Shown in pieces: positions 18,263-25,925 of a stretch of 64,000 nucleotides of DNA. The stretch is from positions 1,178,001 to 1,242,000 of the forward strand of contig OZ006972.1 in NCBI GenBank assembly GCA_963931255.1. The letters are read 5' to 3'. A program made the position numbers and the translations under genes. Position 1 is the stretch's first letter, and each line of letters opens with the position of its first letter. Origin of the DNA: CALUVN01 sp944323595 (lineage in GTDB: Bacteria; Cyanobacteriota; Vampirovibrionia; Gastranaerophilales; Gastranaerophilaceae). The notes under the pieces are model-generated. The model was given only the letters and a program-made list of their open reading frames with translations. It ran no database searches and was not told the DNA's origin.

Positions 18263-21200
18263 ATGCAAAACTTCTATGACGGTAACGGTCATACCCTTGA
18301 AGGTGTTGATATTCAAATTGTTAAAAATGATGACGGCTCATATAAAGTCCGCATAAACGGCGACGGACACTATGATTACTCACACCTTGAATCTCTCGGT
18401 GACAGTACAAAAGACGGTGACAGTTCAAATGCAGGAGCTTTTGGCGAGGGTACACGTATTGTTGCGGTTAATCTTCTCTCACGTCTTGATACTCCGTATG
18501 TAGAATATGCCTGCGGGGATTGGTCTATGAAATTCGGTCGTTCGTCCGATGATATTCAAACCGCCGATATGACCCAGACACTTTCTAAAAACGAAAATAC
18601 CATTGACGGCAACTACATAGAATTTCAAACATCAAATGAAGCTCTTGTCAAAGAAATTCTCAATTCCAAAGACTATTTTTATCATCCAAAAAATAAAGAT
18701 TTCCACAATATGGATTTTGAAAATGAATACTTCGGATTTAAACTGCTGCCGGAAGAAGAAAAAGGTAATTTGTATATAGTCCAGCGTTATGAAGCTAACG
18801 GCAAAGCTGACAACAGTTTGTCCGGTCTCAATATTGTATTTAAGAAAATGCCTAATGACGAAGAACTTGTTAAACTTACCGGTTCAGAATATAATCTTGG
18901 CACAGGTCGCGACAGAGTACAGTTGTATGATTATCAGATTAAGGAGCTTGTTTCAAGATACGCTGCAACAATGAGCGATACAGAGTTAACGCAGACAATA
19001 TCTTCAATGGAACATGTCTGGAGCAAACAAAAAGGACAAAAGACTGATTCCGCCCAGCTTGGCATTGTCGAAGCTCTTGTTAATGAAGCTAAAAGAAGAA
19101 AAATAGGAATAAATTTCGATAAAGAAAAATATGTATACCTGGATAAAAATGCGTCACCCGAAGATTATCAAATGGCAGAACTTATGGGATATAAAGTCGC
19201 AAATCCGGTAATGAGAGATGTCGGAATGCAAGAATTCCATAGTTTTTCAGACGGAAAGAAAAAGCCGGTTAACCCTACTCCGGCTCTTGCTGCCAGAATT
19301 CATCTGCTTGATGAAGGGATTAAAGTGTTACAAGAAAATGCAGACCTTAAGACCGCTGAATACATTACAAAAGCAGATACAGAAAAACCTACTCTTATTT
19401 TCGATGAAGGCGGCTCTCCGAACGAAGCTGCAGAAGCTATAATTGGTGGAAACGTGTATTTAGGTCACTGGGTTAAACATTCATCACTTGCTCTTGATAG
19501 TTATGTCGGAAATCTTGCAACATGGATTCATGAAATTTCGCATAAAACAGGCGGGGATACGTCAGAAAGTTTCAGCTTGCGTCTGGTCGATATTCAAAAA
19601 TACATAATGAATGTTTTAACACACAATCCTGCCGCTTTAGAAAAAATTAAAGTTCTGGCAGATTTATATAAGGGCGAAGCACCTGATGCTGCCGTTCATT
19701 TTGATGAAGCCGCTTATGCCGCAAATATGCAGGCACAGATTAACGCGCCTTTTAAATATGAAGAATATATTGAAAATACTACACCTGCTTCAAATACATC
19801 ATCCGCCCAAATTAGCAAGACCGTTACTTTTGCGGAAAATGTAAGAATAGGTAAAAATCTTGAAAATATTACACCATCTTCTTATGTAACTAAAATTATA
19901 GACAAAATAAAAACTTTTGTTAAAAAATCCCCTAAATCAAAAGACATTACAGAAACACCAGCTGATATTACAAAGACTTATGAATATGAAAAATTTCATC
20001 GGACATCATCTCCTGATGAATATCTTAAACTTCCGCCAACAGAAGGATACACACATACTTTATTTACTGACGGCAAACCGGTAAAATTTGTTGTTCCGGA
20101 TACAGGCGGAATGAATCCGACCCGTGCGGAAGTTCCTGAAATACATCCGGAGGACACACGCAGACTCGGACAAACAGAAAATGCCCGTATCAAAATCCGT
20201 TACGGTGCAAAAACAAACTGGAGCAATACAAAAATAGCCCGTGATATAATGCAAAACTTCTATGACGGTAACGGTCACACAATGGAAGGTGTCGGCGTTG
20301 AAGTGACACCGCAGCCTGACGGAACTTATAAAATCAGAATTACGGGTGATGGACACTATGATTACTCACACCTTGAATCTCTGGGCGACAGTACAAAAGA
20401 CGGTAACAGCGCAAATGCCGGAGCTTTTGGTGAAGGTACACGTATTGTTGCGGTTAACCTTCTTTCGCATCTGGATACTCCGTATGTTGAATATGCCTGC
20501 GGTGACTGGTCTATGAGATTCGGACGTTCTTCCGATGATATTCAAACCGCTGATATGACTCAAACTCTTAATCAAAATCAAACACCTGTTAAAGGTAATT
20601 ATATAGAATTTACTACTGCAGATAAAGACCTTGTATCAACTATTATTGAAGCAAGAGATTATTTTGGTCATCCGCATAATCAAGATTTCCAAAATCCGAC
20701 ATTTGAAAATGAATACTTTGCCTTTAAAGTTGATGAAAATCCTGATGCAACAGGTAATCTGTATTATGTACAACGTTACGAAACCGAAGACGGCAAGATT
20801 TCAGGCGGCTTGAATAATTTGACTATTGTGTTTAAGCGTTCTGTTGAAGACCCTGCATTAGTGCAGGCTGCAAATCGGAAATGTTATGCTGTTGATTCCG
20901 GCAGGGACAGGATGGCTTTAAACAAAGATCAATTGTATGGATTGGGTCTGTACTATGCCAAAACTATGTCTAATGAAGATTTGATAAAAGCAATTGCCTC
21001 ATTAGAACCTGTTTTGACAAGTAGCTCAACTTCAGATGCGAAACTTTTATATAATACAAAAGATAATTCAATCCAGTTTGCAAGAGGTCTGATAGCGGAA
21101 GCCGGCAGCCGCGGCTTAGAAATAGATTTTTCTAATACGAAAATCGTATACGTCCCCGCCTACAAATATGGAAATAATATCCTGCCTGAAAAGGTTGAGA

Positions 21201-21712
21201 AATACCTGAGAGAAAAGGGTTACAAATTTGCATATACAGACTGTCAATCTCTCGGTATGAAAAGTGCACAGGAAGTTTATGATATGGAGCATAAACCGCA
21301 TTCACTTAAACCTACGGATAATGAAGTCCGTAAATTACGACTCCTGAGACAGGCAATAGAACTTTTCGCCCAAAATGATACAAGAGGTACAATACCGTCA
21401 CTTAAAGGCAAATCTGAATACGTATTTGATGCACAGGATAGTAACAATACAGATTTCCACGCATTGGTCAAAGATAAAACCTATGACGGATTGTTTATTG
21501 ACAGGCAAAAACTTGCATCAACTGACTTTATGACATTAGTATCTTCCTCCATTGCAGAGATACTTAAGGTTAACGGAGATTTGAAATCAGCGTCTTACAG
21601 TTATGAGCTGACAGACTTGATTGCGTCACAATTAAATACATTCCTGACAAGACCTGAAACAGCACAAAAATTAAGAATTCTGGAACAAATGTATAATAAA
21701 ATAGGCAAATAA
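18263..21712 (+). CDS. 5'-truncated protein with tandem GHKL-ATPase plus zincin-like modules
   Basis: The first usable ATG is 18263, but homologous frame continues upstream to 18142 with no start codon or ribosome-binding site, so the gene has lost its 5' end. The product (1149 aa) contains one module twice with a period of 662 residues. Module 1 has MQNFYDGNG (N-box region), NGDGHYD (about 33-38, DxGxG-like G1) and GAFGEGTR (58-65, G2), all GHKL/Hsp90-type ATP-site features, then a WIHEISHKTGGD zincin-like HExxH at 423-427. Module 2 restarts at residue 663; its matching late segment reads SIAEILKVNGD and has lost the zinc ligands. Function is unknown and it may be a pseudogene. Confidence 0.65.
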   Translation: MQNFYDGNGHTLEGVDIQIVKNDDGSYKVRINGDGHYDYSHLESLGDSTKDGDSSNAGAFGEGTRIVAVNLLSRLDTPYVEYACGDWSMKFGRSSDDIQTADMTQTLSKNENTIDGNYIEFQTSNEALVKEILNSKDYFYHPKNKDFHNMDFENEYFGFKLLPEEEKGNLYIVQRYEANGKADNSLSGLNIVFKKMPNDEELVKLTGSEYNLGTGRDRVQLYDYQIKELVSRYAATMSDTELTQTISSMEHVWSKQKGQKTDSAQLGIVEALVNEAKRRKIGINFDKEKYVYLDKNASPEDYQMAELMGYKVANPVMRDVGMQEFHSFSDGKKKPVNPTPALAARIHLLDEGIKVLQENADLKTAEYITKADTEKPTLIFDEGGSPNEAAEAIIGGNVYLGHWVKHSSLALDSYVGNLATWIHEISHKTGGDTSESFSLRLVDIQKYIMNVLTHNPAALEKIKVLADLYKGEAPDAAVHFDEAAYAANMQAQINAPFKYEEYIENTTPASNTSSAQISKTVTFAENVRIGKNLENITPSSYVTKIIDKIKTFVKKSPKSKDITETPADITKTYEYEKFHRTSSPDEYLKLPPTEGYTHTLFTDGKPVKFVVPDTGGMNPTRAEVPEIHPEDTRRLGQTENARIKIRYGAKTNWSNTKIARDIMQNFYDGNGHTMEGVGVEVTPQPDGTYKIRITGDGHYDYSHLESLGDSTKDGNSANAGAFGEGTRIVAVNLLSHLDTPYVEYACGDWSMRFGRSSDDIQTADMTQTLNQNQTPVKGNYIEFTTADKDLVSTIIEARDYFGHPHNQDFQNPTFENEYFAFKVDENPDATGNLYYVQRYETEDGKISGGLNNLTIVFKRSVEDPALVQAANRKCYAVDSGRDRMALNKDQLYGLGLYYAKTMSNEDLIKAIASLEPVLTSSSTSDAKLLYNTKDNSIQFARGLIAEAGSRGLEIDFSNTKIVYVPAYKYGNNILPEKVEKYLREKGYKFAYTDCQSLGMKSAQEVYDMEHKPHSLKPTDNEVRKLRLLRQAIELFAQNDTRGTIPSLKGKSEYVFDAQDSNNTDFHALVKDKTYDGLFIDRQKLASTDFMTLVSSSIAEILKVNGDLKSASYSYELTDLIASQLNTFLTRPETAQKLRILEQMYNKIGK

Positions 21713-21816
21713 ATTATATCCGGCTGAAATAATCTGCTCCCGCGGTTATCATCTTAATTTTGTAAATTTGTTTTAATAAACGGCAAATTTTTTCATTCAC
21801 GCACATTTAATCCTGT

Positions 21817-22866
21817 ATGCAAATACGTAATCAATCTAATTTGTATACCGGTAACACAAATTCCGCCCTGCGAATTAAACAGCCTGTTTTTAAAGGTTTG
21901 CTCTATGTTGACTCCAGAACAGGAATGCCGATTGATAGCTGGTTCTATAGAGATACCAAAACACTGAAATCGGCAGTAACAGAAATAAAAACAACTTTTC
22001 CGTCAGGTGCTGAAATCTGGGATTTTGCCTGTTCAAACGGAGAAGAAACAATTTCCGTAAAGTCACTGCTCGAAAGTCCTAAGTACACTGTTATCGGCTA
22101 TGATTCCAGCATATCAGCTCTGAAACTTGCTAAAAAAGGAATTTATACTGTTTTTTCAAGCTGGTATGACTCTTTTCTTCTGCAAAAAGAAAAAAACAGC
22201 AGCGAAGAAAAATTTTTACAAGAAAAGTTTTACGGGATGATGGAAGAAATTCAGCCTCCTGCATTTGAGCGCCATATTAACAATAAAACCGCCTATTTTA
22301 ATATAAAAAAATTCTATCACGATTTTCAGGAAAAATATTTTAGGGTTGCACCGCAAAAACGCAAAGAAATTGATATAAGAAAAGGTGATATCAACGAAAT
22401 TAAACATTACAGAAGTCAGAATAAGGTCGGTGCAATATTTTTCAGAAATGCACTTTATCAAATGACAGGCAATAATTTGAACGAAACTCTTGAACAGCGA
22501 AAATATTTTGCATCCGAAGTGGTGGATAATAAACAAGAAATTATAGAATCTCTGGTTAATAAAATTCACGCAAAACTTGAAAATGGCGGGGTTTTCGTAA
22601 TAGGTGACCACATAAAAGACCATCTGTTTCTGGCGGACAGAAATCTTCCGAAAAATGAAGTTATTTTGTTTAAAGATACGCCGTTTTTTGATTCAGGTAA
22701 CAGTAAACACATTTCTTCATCCGATGTAAAATTATTTAAGGACTCTCCCCTTAAAAGAGCTTTAGAAAAAGACGGTCGTTTTATCCCTATTGGTTTTTCA
22801 AAAACCGGACTTGGCTATGGCGGAATTAAAGTAAAGGTGCCTACCGTCTGGAAAAAAGTACGGTAA
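21817..22866 (+). CDS. CheR-like methyltransferase fold protein with PVFKG leader
   Basis: This 349-aa protein starts MQIRNQSNLYTGN, and its leader ends QPVFKGLLY. SAM-binding features mirror CheR and the paralogue at 9605: IWDFACSNGEETISV (motif I), VIGYDSSISALKLAKKGIY (motif II with acidic residue), then IDIRKGDINEI and GAIFFRNALYQM (compare CheR CRN-x-x-x-Y). It has a longer insertion between motifs (residues about 110-180) and a C-terminal extension. It lacks the CheR N-terminal helical domain. The substrate is unknown. It follows the truncated GHKL gene on the same strand, about 100 bases downstream. Confidence 0.65.
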   Translation: MQIRNQSNLYTGNTNSALRIKQPVFKGLLYVDSRTGMPIDSWFYRDTKTLKSAVTEIKTTFPSGAEIWDFACSNGEETISVKSLLESPKYTVIGYDSSISALKLAKKGIYTVFSSWYDSFLLQKEKNSSEEKFLQEKFYGMMEEIQPPAFERHINNKTAYFNIKKFYHDFQEKYFRVAPQKRKEIDIRKGDINEIKHYRSQNKVGAIFFRNALYQMTGNNLNETLEQRKYFASEVVDNKQEIIESLVNKIHAKLENGGVFVIGDHIKDHLFLADRNLPKNEVILFKDTPFFDSGNSKHISSSDVKLFKDSPLKRALEKDGRFIPIGFSKTGLGYGGIKVKVPTVWKKVR

Positions 22867-22918
22867 TTGAATGTTTGTGTGTGAATTCCGTGTAAAATCT
22901 TAACGTATAATAAAAAAA

Positions 22919-22992
22919 TCGGAACGACAGGATTTGAACCTGCGACCTCTACCACCCCAAGGTAGCACGCTACCAAGCTGCGCCACGTCCCG
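22919..22992 (-). tRNA. tRNA-Pro (anticodon GGG)
   Basis: A 74-nt cloverleaf: acceptor CGGGACG pairs with CGTTCCG plus discriminator A; the D-loop has AGCTTGGTAGC; anticodon stem CTACC/GGTAG encloses TTGGGGT (anticodon GGG); the T-loop is GGTTCAAATCC. CCA is not encoded. The 5' end of this gene is repeated upstream in a tandem array. Confidence 0.95.
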
Positions 22993-23290
22993 AAAAAAAG
23001 TATTAAATTGTCAAAGGGGAAGCAGCTTGTCCGCTACGCTACCAGACCTCTCGAAAAACCGGACATTTAGTCAGGTTTTTCTCGGCAGAGTGCCACGTCC
23101 CGAAAAAAAAGTATTAAATTGTCAAAAGGGGAAGCAGCTTGTCCGCTACGCTACCAGACCTCTCGAAAAACCGGACATTTAGTCAGGTTTTTCTCGGCAG
23201 AGTGCCACGTCCCGAAAAAAAAGTATTAAATTGTCAAAAAGGGGAAGCAGCCTGTCCGCCACACTGCCGAACCTCTCAAAACTTTGCCGG
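22982..23290. repeat. Tandem ~111-bp repeat seeded by the tRNA-Pro 5' end
   Basis: GCCACGTCCCG, the first 11 bases of tRNA-Pro read on the other strand, recurs at 22982, 23092 and 23204. Each copy is followed by AAAAAAA, GTATTAAATTGTCAAA, GGGGAAGCAGC and a conserved block. The first two units (110 and 112 bp) are nearly identical apart from homopolymer length; the third diverges after about 60 bases. Each full unit also contains an 8-bp hairpin (GAAAAACC with GGTTTTTC). The copies contain no complete tRNA. No open frame here looks genuine. Confidence 0.9.
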
Positions 23291-23326
23291 AGTACGGCAC
23301 CCCGCTGTCAAATTTGACTTAATACT

Positions 23327-23354
23327 ATAAAAGACCGGAGTGTTTCCGGCCTTT
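23327..23354 (-). terminator. Terminator of the tRNA-Gln transcript
   Basis: In minus-strand RNA the stem AAAG-G-CCGGA pairs with TCCGG-T-CTTT (one G-U pair, 5-base loop) and is followed by TTTTAT. It separates tRNA-Gln from the repeat array and tRNA-Pro. Confidence 0.7.
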
Positions 23355-23358
23355 ATAA

Positions 23359-23433
23359 TGGCTGGGGCGAAAGGATTCGAACCTCTGAATGGCGGGACCA
23401 AAACCCGCTGCCTTACCGCTTGGCGACGCCCCA
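23359..23433 (-). tRNA. tRNA-Gln (anticodon TTG)
   Basis: A 75-nt gene including an encoded CCA. Acceptor TGGGGCG pairs with CGCCCCA; the D-arm has CCAAGCGGTAAGGC; anticodon stem GCGGG/CCCGC encloses TTTTGGT (anticodon TTG); the T-loop is GGTTCGAATCC. The discriminator is G, followed by CCA. Unlike the neighbouring tRNA-Pro, it carries its own CCA. Confidence 0.95.
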
Positions 23434-23460
23434 TTGCGTTCGCTGTCAGCTACATTTATT

Positions 23461-23488
23461 ATTCTATTCAATAAATCTTTCTTGTCAA
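23461..23488 (-). promoter_or_regulatory. Promoter of tRNA-Gln
   Basis: On the minus strand TTGACA (23488-23483), a 16-base spacer and TAGAAT (23466-23461) precede the mature tRNA-Gln 5' end by about 27 bases. Confidence 0.6.
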
Positions 23489-23510
23489 TATTTATTTTTT
23501 TTTAGTGTTT

Positions 23511-24200
23511 TTATTGTTTCGTGTAGTATATAAAAGGTGATTTTTCTTCTGCAAAAACTTTTTCCGTCCTGTCACCGATTATTCGGGAAAATACTTTTAG
23601 AATAGGTATTTCGCTTTCAAAATGCCCGATATCAAAAACAGCAATTTCACTTTCAAGTGCTGTATGGAATTTTAAATCGCCGCTGACAAATGCATCCGCG
23701 CCATTTTCTTTAGCTTCTTTTATAAATTCAGTGCCGCTGCCTGCACAAAATGCTATTTTATGCAGTTTTTTAATTCCGTGCGTGTTTGTATAACGCAAAT
23801 ACGGGGATAATTTCGTAAGTCTGTGGATTAATTCATCAACGGTCATATCAACTTCTGAATATCTGACAAATTCATCAATGCTGCTTACGTTTAATCCGAG
23901 GGTTTTTATCAACTCATCAGTCGTTCCGCCATTTGTTTTATCCATGTTAGTGTGTGCGCAATAGATATCAATTCCGCGCCATTCAAAAGGAATGTAAAAC
24001 AACGGATGGTGGGAGATTATCATGTCACAATTTTGCGCTTTTGCCTGCTGTATAATATCTTCTGTAACCGTCAATGCAAACATTATTTTATTGATATTAT
24101 TGTTTGGTGTTTCAACAAGAATTCCTGAGCAATCCCAGCTTTCTGCAAGGTCTAACGGTGCAAATGCTTCTATTGCCCTGTAAATCTCCTGTTTATTCAT
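23511..24200 (-). CDS. Nif3-like dinuclear metal centre protein
   Basis: This 229-aa protein belongs to the NIF3/YbgI family, annotated as GTP cyclohydrolase I type 2 homologue. The motifs are all present: LAESWDCSGILV (family W-D-x-x-G), ISHHPLFY (metal His pair), AHTNMDKTNGGT, and a late GDLKFHTALE and IGHFESE. Members form a toroidal hexamer with a two-metal site; their physiological reaction is unsettled. It overlaps coaBC by 8 bases, so the two are translationally coupled in a minus-strand operon with gmk. Confidence 0.88.
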   Translation of the reverse strand: MNKQEIYRAIEAFAPLDLAESWDCSGILVETPNNNINKIMFALTVTEDIIQQAKAQNCDMIISHHPLFYIPFEWRGIDIYCAHTNMDKTNGGTTDELIKTLGLNVSSIDEFVRYSEVDMTVDELIHRLTKLSPYLRYTNTHGIKKLHKIAFCAGSGTEFIKEAKENGADAFVSGDLKFHTALESEIAVFDIGHFESEIPILKVFSRIIGDRTEKVFAEEKSPFIYYTKQ

Positions 24201-25368
24201 AGATTACCTCTAATATTTGGCGTGCGATTTCATTTTTTGATGCTTTTTCAAGTCTTTTTTGTCCGCCGTTTTTGTCTAAAATTATAACTTCATTGTAGTC
24301 GCTGGAGAACCCGATGTCTTTCCGTGAAATGTCGTTTGCTATCAGGTAATCACACCCTTTTTTTTGAATTTTTTCTTTAGCATTTTCGATTAAATTTTCA
24401 CTCTCTGCACAAAATCCGACTACAATTTGGGTTGTTTTTTTAGCGCATAATTCTTTCAGTATATCGGGATTTTTTACCAGTTCAAGAGTAATTGTATCTG
24501 AATCCGTTTTTTTTATTTTTTGTTCCGAGTGATTTTTTACTCTGTAATCGGCAACCGCAGCCGCCATAATTACACAGTCTGCATTGTTAAATTCATTTTC
24601 TACGGCTGTTTGCATTTCGGATGCGGATTTAACTTTTATTATTTTATAAGATTTTTGAACATCTTTTGTCGTAATCAAAATTGTTTCCGCGTCAAGTTTG
24701 TGTGCTTCATCTGCAAGTGCAAGCCCCATTTTGCCTGAAGAATAGTTGGAAATATACCTTACAGGGTCAATGTCTTCAATTGTGCCGCCTGCTGTGATAA
24801 CAATTTTTTTACCTGCTAATTTTTTTTTTGAGTTTAATATTTCTACAGTTTTGTCAAAAATTTTATCTAGAGATGCAAGCCGTCCTGTACCGTTGTATCC
24901 GCAGGCAAGAAATCCTGCTTCCGGCTCAACTATTTCATATCCGTGTTTGTATAATTTTTGAATATTTTCTTGAATAATCGGATTTTCCCACATATTACAA
25001 TTCATTGCAGGGGCAATTATAACGGGCTTTTTAAATGCGCTCACAACAGACGTAAGCAGATTGTCGCAAATTCCGTTTGCAATTTTTGCTACAGTATTGG
25101 CAGTAGCCGGTGCAATTACCATAATGTCAGCTTCATCTGCGTATGAAATATGTTCCGGTTTAAAATCCGGTATTTCAAATTCTTCAATGCCGACTTCATT
25201 TTGGCTCAGGTTTTGGAGTGTAAGCTTCGTCACAAAGTTCATTGCATTCGGGGTGCAAATCACACGGACATTTGCATTATGACGTTTGAACATCCGTATA
25301 AGTTCACAAATTTTGTATGCGGCTATTCCGCCTGTAATCCCTATTAAAACAGTTTTTCCGCTTAACAT
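24193..25368 (-). CDS. coaBC: Bifunctional phosphopantothenoylcysteine decarboxylase / phosphopantothenate-cysteine ligase
   Basis: CoaBC carries out two successive steps of coenzyme A synthesis. The 391-aa protein has the FMN-dependent decarboxylase half first (GITGGIAAYK, ATANTVAKIANGICDNLL, PAMNCNMWENP, and the ACGYNGTGRLAS Cys loop). The CTP-dependent ligase half follows (VITAGGTIEDIDPVRYISN, SSGKMGLALA, AAAVADYR, KNPDIL). The length is standard. It overlaps nif3 downstream and gmk upstream by a few bases, an arrangement (gmk-coaBC) common in bacteria although rpoZ is not seen between them. Confidence 0.95.
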   Translation of the reverse strand: MLSGKTVLIGITGGIAAYKICELIRMFKRHNANVRVICTPNAMNFVTKLTLQNLSQNEVGIEEFEIPDFKPEHISYADEADIMVIAPATANTVAKIANGICDNLLTSVVSAFKKPVIIAPAMNCNMWENPIIQENIQKLYKHGYEIVEPEAGFLACGYNGTGRLASLDKIFDKTVEILNSKKKLAGKKIVITAGGTIEDIDPVRYISNYSSGKMGLALADEAHKLDAETILITTKDVQKSYKIIKVKSASEMQTAVENEFNNADCVIMAAAVADYRVKNHSEQKIKKTDSDTITLELVKNPDILKELCAKKTTQIVVGFCAESENLIENAKEKIQKKGCDYLIANDISRKDIGFSSDYNEVIILDKNGGQKRLEKASKNEIARQILEVIYE

Positions 25369-25922
25369 TTCTGTTCTCCGATTATAATTTCTTCGAGTTC
25401 TTTGACAGCTCTGTCCAAATCGTCGTTTACTACCCGATAATCAAATTTTTCAGCACGTTCAAGTTCAATTTTGACCGCATCCAGCCTTTTTTTGATAGTT
25501 GCTTCATCTTCTGTTTTTCGGCCTCTGAGGCGGTGTTCAAGTTCTTCTAAAGATGGCGGGCAGATAAAAATTAAGACGGCTTCCGGCATACGTTTTTTAA
25601 CCTGTAAAGCGCCTTGAGTATCTATTTCCAAAATAATATCTTTCCCCTCTGCGAGGCACTGATTAATATATTTTTGTTTGGTTCCGTAAAAATTTCCTGC
25701 AAATTCTGCCCATTCAAGGAATTTATCGTTATCTATACAGTTTTTGAATTCTTCTTTTGTCAGGAAAAAATAATTAACTCCGTCAATTTCGCCCGGACGT
25801 GGAGAGCGTGTTGTGCAGGAAATGGAGAGCATAAAGTGCGGATTTTTTTCAAGAAATTTTTTTAAAACCGTACCTTTACCCACACCTGATGAGCCGGAGA
25901 TTACAAATAATTTTTTATTCAT
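25362..25922 (-). CDS. gmk: Guanylate kinase
   Basis: Guanylate kinase phosphorylates GMP to GDP with ATP. The 186-aa protein has the P-loop SGSSGVGKGTVL at residues 9-20, the GMP-binding SCTTRSPRPGEIDGVNYFF, a FLEWAEFAGNFYGT block, LEIDTQGALQVK and the LID-region RLRGRKTEDEATIKKRL. Length and motif order are typical. It starts 3 bases after the MFS transporter stop and overlaps coaBC by 7 bases. Confidence 0.96.
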   Translation of the reverse strand: MNKKLFVISGSSGVGKGTVLKKFLEKNPHFMLSISCTTRSPRPGEIDGVNYFFLTKEEFKNCIDNDKFLEWAEFAGNFYGTKQKYINQCLAEGKDIILEIDTQGALQVKKRMPEAVLIFICPPSLEELEHRLRGRKTEDEATIKKRLDAVKIELERAEKFDYRVVNDDLDRAVKELEEIIIGEQKC

Positions 25923-25925
25923 AAT

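Noticed and set aside
22982..23290. CRISPR-like direct repeats
   Set aside because: The units are about 111 bp, contiguous, have no short repeat/variable spacer pattern, and begin with tRNA-Pro sequence; no cas genes are near.
22934..23330. Small plus-strand ORFs of 63-82 aa in the tRNA region
   Set aside because: They run through antisense tRNA-Pro and the tandem array, repeat themselves, and have no ribosome-binding site.
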